A DNA stretch of 10,860 nt from Euperipatoides rowelli (Eukaryota; Onychophora; Udeonychophora; Euonychophora; Peripatopsidae), in NCBI GenBank assembly GCA_003024985.2, contig PXIH01S0001656.1; one strand, 5' to 3'. Shown in pieces: positions 1 through 7,019 of the stretch. Under the pieces are notes generated by a model, which saw nothing but the letters and a program-made list of their open reading frames with translations, did not search any database and was not told the DNA's origin. The translations under genes and the position numbers were made by a program. Numbering within the stretch: position 1 is the stretch's first letter; the number at the start of each line of letters is the position of its first letter.

Positions 1-1317
1 CTTGTCATTTTTACAATTTAATTTCCAAACTACACTTTGTTTGATCCTAAAAGTATACAATAGCTAATATTTATTATTATTTTCTATAGGTGTACTGTAA
101 GCCTATCTTGTTTTATTCTATTATATAGTATGCACAGTGTTTCCATTGACAAATGTTAAATGTAGGCCTACTCATCTTAATTTCTTCTCAGATTTTAAAA
201 CAATGTCTTGTTTTTACAAATGTAGCTATTTAATGGCTTCATTAAAAAAATGAATAATAATCTAGGGTAGGTAGGAAAGAGTGCAAATATAACTAAAAAG
301 TTGATAGTAGTTTGCTCAAATTGAAGTGTCTATTGAAAAATTACACTATGTGACATTTAGAAATAAATCTATTTAAAATATTAATAAATGCCTGACAGAG
401 TTTAGTAAATTGAGAGATTTTTTTACTTCACAGAGAATATTTTAATTTAAGAATTTTAATAAGATTGAGATATTCAAATTAACAAGTGAAATTGAAAATT
501 TTATTTTGGGACACTAAAATACCTTAATTTTCTTATATTTTCTAAACTTATATCTTATTTTAAAGCATGCTAAATGTTTTTTTATTTAATAAAAAAGATT
601 GTGGATAATTATCCCCATAAACCAATAACCAAAATCAGCCAAAAAAAAAATTATTATTGAACTGGAAATATATGTAATTTTAGGACCGCATTTTCCAACT
701 TATGGGAGAATCACCCACCACAATGTTTGTTCCAATGATGGTTTCCAGTATTTAGAGAATCGAATGTAATTTCCTATATTATTTTATGTAGGCTATTTGA
801 TACCAAAATGCTTAGAAATTTCAAATTGAAAAACAATGGCCTTCTCATTTGTCCGAAACTTAATTTTGCAATCAATCAGTCTTAACCAATACAAAGATTC
901 CACTCATAGAATAAAAGAAACACAAGTGACATCAATTAACAGTTAAATTATTGTAGGCTATATGTTTAAATTGTTTGCAAACAACATACCTTCCCCCCTC
1001 CCCTCCAAATTGATTCCAAGTGACTGTTTAGAATATTTTGACCAAATGTCAGCTTTTTCTTAGTTTTGAGGTAAAAAGCTAATTCTACTGGTCTAGAATA
1101 ATAATTTTTTCTCATTCAATGTCATATGTTTTCTAGATGTAATAAAATGTTGGGCATCATGATAATTTTCTTATAGGGATCAAATTAGTAGCTACACAAA
1201 ATAGGCCTATAGTTAATAAATGTTTGCCAATGCTCTAAATATCTAGTGATATATACAGTAGCCTATTGTCTTATTTTAAACTATCTGTATTCAATTGTAA
1301 GCATTGTAGGAAATGCT
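1..1317. other. AT-rich stretch without recognised gene
   Basis: I see no convincing gene here. The stretch is AT-rich with homopolymer runs and several TAGGCTA or TAGGCCTA motifs (for example near 163, 788, 954 and 1203). A 36-codon plus-strand ORF at 836-946 starts in a good Kozak context (ACAATGG), but it is short, has no recognisable domain and is probably chance. The segment 683-770 is slightly richer in GC and partly open on the plus strand but interrupted by a stop. Reading it as intergenic or intronic DNA is the simplest interpretation. Confidence 0.6.
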
Positions 1318-1329
1318 CTATTTAAGACT

Positions 1330-1341
1330 CAAAATGGCGGC
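1330..1341 (+). promoter_or_regulatory. YY1-like motif CAAAATGGCGGC
   Basis: CAAAATGGCGGC fits the known core of YY1 sites (AANATGGCGGC), which in animals often lie just downstream of transcription starts. It sits at the left edge of a GC-richer patch in very AT-rich DNA. The ATG inside it is followed after four codons by a stop, so it does not open a useful reading frame. It may belong to a transposon fragment rather than a host promoter. The motif is seen directly; a promoter role is inference. Confidence 0.22.
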
Positions 1342-1489
1342 TTCATAGGTAGCATACTGACCTATAGTATAGACCTTGGCCCGAATGAGTGTACTATGGC
1401 ACCACAAAGTGTTGGATACCAGGCTAACAAAGACACAGTTTTGAATGGTTTTCCAATGTAAAATTGTGTTTTTCGGTGAGACACAAAAA

Positions 1490-1573
1490 TACCAGACGTT
1501 TGGTGATCCTGGTATTTGCTTCTTGGACAGCCTGGGACAGTCCCTATAGCCTATGGGACATATGGTAACACTA
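1490..1573 (-). mobile_element. Probable DNA-transposon terminal fragment with GTCCC repeats
   Basis: Read on the minus strand, this begins AGTGTTACCATATGTCCC and continues with repeated GTCCC-type units (TGTCCCATAGG, CTGTCCCAGG, GCTGTCC, ACGTCTGG), followed by a GTGTCTCACC stretch. Such GTCCC-rich subterminal sequence starting near AGTGTTACC resembles ends of non-autonomous DNA transposons, possibly hAT-like with the first C of CAG mutated to T. I found no matching opposite terminus or target duplication, so the element is truncated or only partly recognised. A minus-strand open frame over 1318-1578 matches nothing I know and is not called as a gene. Confidence 0.35.
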
Positions 1574-1580
1574 CACATGA

Positions 1581-2033
1581 TTTAGTTATAAATTAAAATC
1601 CAAATTATTTTATTAACTTAGGATCATTGTCTGATGGTTATGGATTGTTTAAATAAAATAGTGTGTGATTCCTCTGAATATCAATACACACCGAGATGCT
1701 CTATTCGGTGCCACTTTGAACTCGAGACGGGTTACGGAATCTTAATTTACCACCGGAATTTCAAACTATTAAATGTACCGTAATAGGAATAGTTTATTTG
1801 AGCCTGTTTAATTTATTAAATCAATGATATTTTTTCCCGAGGCTTTGCCATTAATTCTGTAAATAGGCTACTCTCTTATTGTTTGAAATAATGTATTAAT
1901 CCTCATTCATTCATTCACAAACAATATTTTTAAATATATAGGCTACTGGTGCTATTAAAGGTTTAAATAATTTATGACATAAATATTTTTTTTTTAAACT
2001 TAATTTTATATTATGTATTTAATTCAATAAAGG
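1581..2033. other. AT-rich flank left of the 3.3-kb transposon
   Basis: There is no gene here. Apart from the CpG cluster annotated separately, it is AT-rich, with AATAAA-like strings, poly-T runs and TAGGCTA motifs near 1864 and 1940. It ends at the TA dinucleotide that borders the left inverted repeat of the large transposon. Confidence 0.55.
1691..1780. other. Local CpG cluster
   Basis: About seven CpG dinucleotides fall within 90 bases (at 1692, 1706, 1723, 1728, 1735, 1754 and 1779), while surrounding kilobases have very few. A short inverted repeat CACCGA/TCGGTG (about 1690-1709) lies at its left end. The cluster is too small for a classical CpG island. It could be a fragment of a younger insertion not yet depleted of CpG, or an unmethylated regulatory spot. 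No coding frame is evident. Confidence 0.35.
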
Positions 2034-2074
2034 TAGGGTGGATGCACCAGTTATGGTCACCTTAAGGATTTTCA
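2034..2074 (+). repeat. Left terminal inverted repeat of the 3.3-kb transposon
   Basis: Beginning with TA at 2034, TAGGGTGGATGCACCAGTTA and the following TGGTCAC match the reverse complement of 5296-5322 at about 22 of 27 positions. The match continues through ATTTTCA at 2074 with one gap. The outer TA is the presumed target duplication and GGGTGG the element's terminal bases. The repeat contains one copy of the CACCAGTT-TGG-CAC motif that recurs inside both ends. Confidence 0.75.
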
Positions 2075-2230
2075 TTTTAATTTCATTTTCTGCATTGGCA
2101 AATAAAGTCTAAATACTGTAACTCAATTAAGGTTTCAACTTGAAGAATGGAATATAAAGATCAGATCTATAAATTTATTTTATTTGAGCTTGATAAAAAT
2201 GCAAAAAAAATTGTGAAAAAAGTCCAGAAA

Positions 2231-2299
2231 TTTCAGTTTCGGGCACATTAAGCACCAGTTTTGATCACATCATATACCAGTTTTGGGCACTCATTGTAA
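2231..2299 (+). repeat. Three-copy 22-bp tandem repeat (subterminal transposase-site array)
   Basis: Three copies of a CAGTTT-C/T-GGGCAC-like core begin with CAG at exactly 2234, 2256 and 2278, a constant 22-bp period of about two DNA helical turns. The cores read CAGTTTCGGGCAC, CAGTTTTGATCAC and CAGTTTTGGGCAC, and the spacers between them are unrelated. The same core sits in both terminal inverted repeats and twice more near the right end. Conservation of core and phase with free spacers suggests protein binding sites on one face of the helix, most simply for the element's own transposase. That role is inference. Confidence 0.65.
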
Positions 2300-2529
2300 A
2301 ATCAGATTTACAGTCTGTGAGCCATTTGACAATTTAATTTGGCACTATTGGTATTTTCAATAATTCAGTACATGGGTTTAAAAAGCTATCAAATTATATA
2401 TGAATAAAATTCAGAAGTAATTATAAAAAAAATAAAAAATGTTAAATTTAAAAAAGAATGATAGGCTATCTTGCTAAAAATTTTTGGTTTTAATTTATAA
2501 TTTTAATTCTAAAAATACAAATATAGCCT

Positions 2530-2594
2530 ACACAACACGGTAATCACAAAATAATTTAAAATATTGATGTCCCATTTCAAATACAGGGTATTGA
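2530..2594 (-). pseudogene. Last-exon relic of the transposon protein
   Basis: On the minus strand a good splice acceptor (AAATGCAG) ends at 2595. The following bases, TC then AAT ACC CTG TAT, join in phase with the single G left over from the upstream exon. The frame reads NTLYLKWDINILNYFV and stays open to about 2530. A Y-L-K-W and D-I-x-I-L pattern is what I expect at the end of the small Tudor/SH3-like domain carried at the C-terminus of many Jerky-like animal transposase proteins (an F/W-P-x-x-x-D-I type strand). The fragment is short. Its value comes from the phase match and correct order after the tail exon. Confidence 0.42.
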
Positions 2595-2706
2595 CTGCAT
2601 TTGATTCTTGCTAATTTGACAGGTAATACTTTTAACAATTTGATTTACTTTTACAAAGGATGCATTTTTTTTATCATTGGTAATAAAGATTTTTTTTTAG
2701 TTTTAT

Positions 2707-2921
2707 CTTGACAGGTCAATGCCATGACTGAGAAATCATCATCCTCATTATCAGGAAGAATGTATTCAACTACAGAAACATAGGTGTGAGGGAAGTGTTG
2801 AAATTTTCACCTTTAAATCAAACTAATACAACATGGCCTTCTTGTAAAGTGATAGAGTTTTCCATATGGTCATCTGTATTTTCATCACTTCTACATTTCC
2901 TCCCAAATAGTTTTTTTTTTT
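2707..2921 (-). pseudogene. Tudor/SH3-like C-terminal exon of the transposon protein (broken)
   Basis: The minus strand between a TTTCAG acceptor (2922-2926) and a donor-like CAAG|ATAAAA (2707/2706) encodes an acidic lead-in, then EGHVVLV, a stop codon (2818-2820), FKGENFN, a +1 frameshift near 2785-2805, then YVSVVEYI and LPDNEDDDFSVMALTCQ. The G-x-V-V-L-V-x-F-x-G, Y-V-x-V-V and F-S-V-M-x-L strands resemble the small beta-barrel (Tudor/SH3-like) tail found on some Jerky-type transposon proteins. The donor appears to be CAAG|GTAAAA with GT mutated to AT. The exon is therefore inactivated three ways: stop, frameshift and lost donor. It lies downstream, in the gene's sense, of the DDE relic. 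The family assignment is from memory of the pattern, not a search. Confidence 0.55.
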
Positions 2922-3387
2922 CTGAAATTGTTTAGGCTAAAGATACCGGTAATCCTCTTTTGTTTCTCAACTGTTTTTAGATTTTATTACAATTTTGTTC
3001 TAATTGTTTCCTTGCATAGCCTATATATCAAAATTTTTCCAGTTAGTGCCAGTCAACACACAATGGAGCCTTTTTTTCTGTTAGTTTTTTTTTCAGGTGT
3101 ATTACCGTAATATAGCCTAATATAATAAATCCTAGTTCAGTGAAAACCTTTTTTCAATCTCTTGGAACTGCATGGAGTTTGGTTGATCTTATATGTTGAA
3201 GGAAGTAGAGTTGTCTAAGTTGATTTATTGATGACTGGTTCATCATGTAGGCTATAGGTACAAAAAGAGACTTTATTGTGGTAGTTTGTTCAATTTAAGG
3301 AATTTTATCATTTATATTGAAAGTTTAAAATTCCAGTGTTTTGGACATTTTGGGAATAGGATAATTCATGGTTACTGTAGGCTAGCC
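2922..3387. other. Transposon interior without clear coding remnant
   Basis: This lies between the tail exon and the nested hAT element and is probably intron plus decayed coding sequence of the large transposon. On the minus strand 3134-3225 reads partly as polar protein-like sequence (DQPNSMQFQEIEKRF between stops) and may be eroded exon, but I cannot match it to anything. Plus-strand open frames here are low-complexity, hydrophobic and T-rich and look like chance. Confidence 0.4.
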
Positions 3388-3780
3388 CAGAGGCGTCACT
3401 AGGGTTGGTGTCATCCGGTGCGATAACTCATGGTGTCACACACACACACACACCCACATGGACGTTTTGGTGCCTTATTTATATTTTTGTTGCAGATATT
3501 TTGATAAGCTTTTTTTTTTGCTTGACTAGATGTTTTGTTGCATTTCTGTCTGATTTGATTATCTTTTTTTTTTTTTGGCTGTTAAAAACTTTAAATTTCA
3601 CTTTAATGTTATAGCCTACTGGTTCTATTGTATAACCTATTCAGTACCACAGGGAAAAATTAATGAAATAAACTAATGACAACATTACAGGAGCAGAGGA
3701 GTTTATTTGCACCCACCCCCTCCCCTATGGTGGCACCAGGTGCNGGCCGCACCCCCCACATCCCTTTTGTGACGCCACTG
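3388..3780. mobile_element. hAT-type non-autonomous element (MITE), 393 bp, nested
   Basis: The left end CAGAGGCGTCAC and the reverse complement of the right end, CAGTGGCGTCAC, match at 11 of 12 bases and carry the CAG...CTG termini typical of hAT elements. The flanks GGCTAGCC (3380-3387) and GGTTTGCC (3781-3788) agree at 6 of 8 positions, as expected for an aged 8-bp hAT target duplication. The subterminal parts share GGTG-rich motifs (GGTGTCA, GGTGCG, CACCAGGTGC). It has no coding capacity; plus-strand open sequence inside it is T-rich and meaningless. It lies inside the larger transposon, so it inserted later. An ambiguous base (N) lies at 3744 in its GC-rich right arm. Confidence 0.8.
3437..3452 (+). 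repeat. (CA)8 microsatellite
   Basis: A pure run of eight CA units lies within the left part of the nested hAT-type element, followed by imperfect CCCACA. Confidence 0.9.
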
Positions 3781-3887
3781 GGTTTGCCTACAAGTTTGCA
3801 AGTTTTTTAGTTTTCTTATCCTTATCAACTTGACTCCAAAGAGTGAAAAACATCGAAGCCTTTAGGTGTCCATTCCATTTTTTAAAT

Positions 3888-4007
3888 TTAGATTTTACAA
3901 ATATGAATCGATAGCCTATAATCTAAATGAGATTTTTGATTGGACAAATTGAAAGATTCATATGCTGGTACAAATTCCTTCAAAGTCAAGATTTCTTCAT
4001 AAAACAT
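3888..4007 (-). pseudogene. Possible post-DDE transposase fragment
   Basis: A minus-strand open stretch of 39 codons starts MFYEEILTLKEFVPAYESF. In Jerky-like transposases a segment of the form (G-I/F-x-P-F)-N-x-x-F-x-E-x-D-F-x-P-S/A-x-V-T-D-R follows the DDE domain by about 60-100 residues. The EE, F-V-P-A and spacing here are compatible with that, and AACATTTATACCAAATG just upstream may be the eroded G-I-Y-P-F-N. It lies at the right place and strand between the DDE relic and the tail exon. Similarity is weak and chance is a real alternative. Confidence 0.25.
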
Positions 4008-4221
4008 TTGGTATAAATGTTAGCTGCACAACAGTTACTTTAAATGTAGACTTTCTCACTTAAGTAAGTTTGATTTGTAATAGCTTTTTTAGCCTACTGT
4101 TATATGGCTCTTCTAATTTCCTCTCCATTATGATCAATCCCAACTTCCTTGTACTTTTTCCGAAAATATTTTGAGTGAATGGAATACAGACGCATTTAAA
4201 TGCTTCAAAATTGCTAGGCTA

Positions 4222-4379
4222 TCTAGCATTTGGGAGTAAAGCTATTAATATGATGCCTGTAGGCTATTAAGTTTTAACATGAATCAATTAAGTTTTAGCT
4301 GAAGTGATTTATGATTATCCAAGATGAATACTAATGGGATTAATGTGATACTGTCTATGGCCCTATGCCATTCTACACT
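4222..4379 (-). pseudogene. DDE transposase core relic (LDNH block), Jerky/CENP-B type
   Basis: On the minus strand 4287-4379 reads ...SITLIPLVFILDNHKSLQLKLN, ending at a stop (4284-4286). P-x-V/L-x-x-L-D-N-H-x-S is the hallmark around the second catalytic Asp of pogo/Jerky-type DDE domains (Asp codon 4317-4319). About 21 codons further on, in another frame, 4222-4257 reads GIILIALLPNAR, matching the family's N-G-I-x-L-I-x-L-P-P-H block, which normally follows LDNH by about 18-20 residues. The third catalytic Asp (QPLD) is not preserved. Order, spacing and strand all agree, so I regard the match as real despite the short length. Stops and a frame change show it is non-functional. Confidence 0.58.
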
Positions 4380-4870
4380 ATACTTTTACCAATCACAACC
4401 TAACAAATAACATTCTAATTAGGTCAAAAGCATGATGTCTTTAAAAACATTATCAATAGGGAGAATTAAAATTAAGAATAGGCAATTAAATAAAAATAAA
4501 ATGAACAAGAATTGATTATCCAAAGAACTAAACCAAAAAAATAGAATTGCAACATAGGTCTACTCTATTCTAATTAGATTTTTCCCTTATGAATAAGCAA
4601 ACTCTAAGATAAAGTTATATGTCAATTTAACTTATTTTATGATATGCCTACACTTAATTAATTTAGATCAACTAATATGATTTAGGTTGCATAAATTTTA
4701 TATTTTTCTAGAAAAATATGAGATATGAACAGCAAGTGCTATATTAATGCTCATCAACTTTTTATTATGGGGCAACTGGTGAAACACTTTAATTTATTTT
4801 TATTTTGAAGCCAATATGACCTCATTTGATTTTTATACTTGTAAACTTGAGGAAAAGTGATAATTTAAAA
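4380..4870. other. Transposon interior, expected N-terminal coding region not recognisable
   Basis: By position this should hold the transposase N-terminus (helix-turn-helix DNA-binding domains) and the first catalytic Asp. I find no coherent frame on the minus strand. The sequence is AT-rich with dense stops, so the N-terminal exons are deleted or fully eroded. At 4770-4782 GGGGCAACTGGTG resembles an inverted copy of the subterminal CACCAGTT-GCCC motif. Confidence 0.4.
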
Positions 4871-4871
4871 A

Positions 4872-4940
4872 ATACCAGTTCTGGGCAATTTGCCCAAAAG
4901 TGTGTAATTCGGATTATTGATGTACCAGTAATGGGCACAA
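4872..4940 (+). repeat. Right subterminal transposase-site cluster
   Basis: Two forward copies of the element's core motif occur, TACCAGTTCTGGGCA (CAG at 4876) and TACCAGTAATGGGCAC (CAG at 4926), 50 bp apart. Abutting the first is an inverted half copy, giving the hairpin-like TGGGCA-ATT-TGCCCA at 4882-4896. These sites mirror the left-end 22-bp array but with different spacing and a palindromic arrangement. The likely role is transposase binding (inference). Confidence 0.55.
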
Positions 4941-5282
4941 CCTTTTAAGCCAAACCCTTGAATGAAAAATTAGTTTCTTTTTATCAATTTGTAGTTCTAA
5001 TCCCCTTAGTTTCAATACAAATAATTTTCTACTTGAACTGAGTAACAAAAAAAAATTATGAATTTTTATATTTGAACTGTTTTCTAAGTCCAAAAATAAG
5101 GCCTACTTGGAAATTCAAGATTAATAGCACAGATTTCACAATATAACATTTTAAAAGCAGCCATTACAGAAAACATTTCCCCTCCAATTAACTAATGCAA
5201 TGAAATGCTACTATATCTAAGAGAAATATGAAATTAAAAAAAGATTAACTTACAATGTTAATAATTTTTCTTGTTTTTCATT

Positions 5283-5322
5283 TGAAAATTTTAATGTGCC
5301 CAAAACTGATGCCTCTACCCTA
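5283..5322 (-). repeat. Right terminal inverted repeat of the 3.3-kb transposon
   Basis: Read on the minus strand from 5322 it is TAGGGTAGAGGCATCAGTTT followed by TGGGCAC and ATTAAAATTTTCA. It matches the left repeat at about 22 of 27 outer positions and 10 of the next 13 with one gap. Its outermost TA (5321-5322) pairs with the TA at 2034-2035 as target duplication. Confidence 0.75.
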
Positions 5323-6021
5323 TGTGATCATTTTCTTATTTTTGCCATAATTTTCTAATTGTAGATCTAGCCTATTATTGAATAAAGTTTTATTGAAATA
5401 GCATTTTTTAGTATTTATTGTGGGATTAACATTAGCCTAGTTGTATATTATGACCAGATAATGGTATGAATTTGAGTGTGTAGGTGGAGGGTGCATTTAA
5501 GTAGTAGCCTAAGTTTTATTATGGGTAAGATCTATTGGAAGACTAATGCTGTTGGCCTATAAAATTCCAAATACTGAATTTGTAATATGATAATGCCCTA
5601 TAAAGTGTCCCTCTTTAAGGTTTTATCCAATTTTCGGTTTAATGGGAACAAAAATAAGTTCTTCCCCACTTAACATTTGAATGAACAAACTAAAATACCT
5701 GTAGCCTACCTCACCCCTCTCCTTACAGAAATTGTAGGCTGAAGTCCCAAACAATCTGATAAAATAATAAAATATCTTGAACTCGTTATATATTGGTAGG
5801 CTAAGTCTAAATAGGTATTTTACAATTAACTAATTAGGTTAATGTAGAAACTTTGAAGAGTGGTGTGAGCTTAGAGCATTATTGTGGGAAATAATTATTT
5901 CCATCCTGCCGTAGCACTGTAACAGTATAGAAATAAAATGTTATAGAAATTATGATTTAGTTCTAAATAGTCAGTCTACTGGTAAAAGGGATAAAGTAGG
6001 TTATAGGCTATAGCATTTGTT

Positions 6022-6038
6022 TGTGGCATCTTGCCACA
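6022..6038. repeat. Perfect small hairpin TGTGGCA-TCT-TGCCACA
   Basis: Seven-base arms with a three-base loop, followed ten bases later by the 12-bp palindrome TAGGCTAGCCTA (6048-6059), itself a back-to-back pair of the window's recurrent heptamer. No rho-type or other terminator context applies in this eukaryotic DNA. Function is unknown and chance is possible. Confidence 0.5.
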
Positions 6039-6375
6039 TTATACATTTAGGCTAGCCTAGTTGAAATTTGACACTAGAATGATTTGTAAAATATTTTATT
6101 TGTTATTCTATTTAGAAAATAAAAATATTATTCTTTACCTCTGGCTATAATGTAGACACTGTATATGAACATATTACTGTAATATAATAAAAAATAAAAT
6201 AGCCTAATAAAAAAAGTTAAAGTATTTTTGTGAATTGCTTTTTAGTTATAAAAAATATAACGTTGGGTGACCTAGCCTATATTGAAAGATTTTAATAGCT
6301 TATTTAAGCCTATACCTAAAAACCTATGATAGCCTACATGCTAAATATATGAAAAAATATAACCTAGACAAAAAA

Positions 6376-6446
6376 AGAATTCATTCTGGTCCAGATAAAT
6401 TTATAAAGAATATTTTCCTAGCAATGGAAACACTCGAATGAATTCT
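6376..6446. repeat. Inverted repeat with perfect 11-bp arms
   Basis: AGAATTCATTC (6376-6386) and GAATGAATTCT (6436-6446) are exact reverse complements separated by 49 bases. No TA or longer target duplication flanks the arms, and the interior shows no coding frame. It could be a very short foldback element or a transcript hairpin, or chance in AT-rich DNA, although 11 perfect bases with two mid-arm C/G pairs is somewhat unexpected. Confidence 0.6.
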
Positions 6447-6660
6447 GTAGAAATAAACAGAGGTAGGCTATATGGCAAAACTTTGGTAGCAGAAAGTTAA
6501 CTTGTCTAACTCCAAAATTAAATTTATTATGACATGGAAAAATATTTAATCAAAAATGAACTGACGAGAGAGAAAACCAACCACAGTGATCCAAAATGTT
6601 TGCCCCCCAAAAAAGTGCATGAAAAATGGAAATGTAACNAATGAATGTTCAATTTTGATC

Positions 6661-6910
6661 TGGGCATAGCTCAAGGTTATATTCCTTTACTAAGCTTGGG
6701 CATAGCCTACAAATGTACTAGTTTGTAGTTAAACCTCTTTATATCATACCGGGTATAGTCTACCTGTAATTTACAATGATATACAAAATACTTTAGGTTT
6801 TGAACTTACAATATGTCCAAAATACAAATTTGCGGTCACAGGCTTGTGTCCAAAATTTACTTAGTCTACAGTAGGCTATGTCCAAATTATAGTATTTTAT
6901 ACTGTAGGTT
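6661..6910 (+). repeat. Degenerate ~33-bp tandem repeat region
   Basis: TGTCCAAA recurs at 6814, 6847 and 6879 (periods 33 and 32). Each unit ends in an ACAG/ACTG-TAGGYT-like string (ACAGGCTTG, ACAGTAGGCTA, ACTGTAGGTT). The preceding 33 bases (from 6781, ATACAAAATAC...TAGGTTT) look like a more diverged unit. Further left, TGGGCATAGC occurs twice 36 bp apart (6661 and 6697), possibly an older part of the same array. The units are imperfect, so this is an eroded minisatellite or repeat cluster without coding sense. Confidence 0.45.
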
Positions 6911-7019
6911 CGGCTTTTTATTTTATTGCATTTTGACTAAAATATCTAACTTAAACTTTATGTCTTCTAAACCTGTGTGTTGAGCTAGTAGATTTTTTTC
7001 AGGTAACAGAGGCAATCCC

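Larger units (their letters stand above)
2034..5322 (-). mobile_element. Decayed Jerky/pogo-like DNA transposon, 3.3 kb
   Basis: This is a cut-and-paste transposon relic. It is bounded by imperfect inverted repeats of about 40 bp, both flanked by TA, the target duplication expected of the Tc1/mariner superfamily to which pogo and Jerky-type (CENP-B-like) elements belong. Copies of an ACCAGTTTTGGGCAC-like motif occur in the termini and subterminal regions, plausibly transposase binding sites. Inside, minus-strand fragments of a transposase appear in the expected order: the LDNH block of a DDE domain, a weak post-catalytic piece, a Tudor/SH3-like tail exon and a last exon. Stops, a frameshift and a mutated splice donor show that it is dead. 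A 393-bp hAT-type element is nested inside. No N-terminal helix-turn-helix is recognisable in 4380-4860, so that part is deleted or too decayed to see. Boundaries are well supported; the family is inferred from the LDNH block, its spacing and the TA. Confidence 0.68.
5323..6990. other. AT-rich stretch without recognised gene
   Basis: I see no gene here. TAGGCTA/TAGCCTA is especially dense (for example 5370, 5434, 5505, 5701, 5797, 6004, 6048, 6201, 6274, 6331, 6464, 6703 and 6873). Small inverted repeats and a degenerate tandem array are annotated separately. An ambiguous base lies at 6639 beside a CCCCCC/AAAAAA junction. Confidence 0.55.

Noticed and set aside
836-946. 36-codon plus-strand ORF with good Kozak (MAFSFVRNLILQ...)
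   Set aside because: Short, no donor at its end and no domain; one such ORF in 10 kb is expected by chance.
1246-1461. 71-codon plus-strand ORF
   Set aside because: Hydrophobic, Tyr/Ile/Leu-rich start typical of AT-rich chance frames, no domain, and it crosses into the GTCCC-repeat patch.
1318-1578. 86-codon minus-strand ORF
   Set aside because: It runs through the probable transposon terminus. Composition is Cys/Thr/Ser-mixed but I recognise no family, and the frame is best explained by the local GC rise.
2928-3110. 60-codon plus-strand ORF, Phe/Val/Ile-rich
   Set aside because: Translation of poly-T-rich DNA antisense to the transposon gene; no motif.
3405-3614. 69-codon plus-strand ORF inside the hAT-type element
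   Set aside because: It begins in the terminal region, crosses the (CA)8 run and continues through poly-T. A non-autonomous element is the better explanation.
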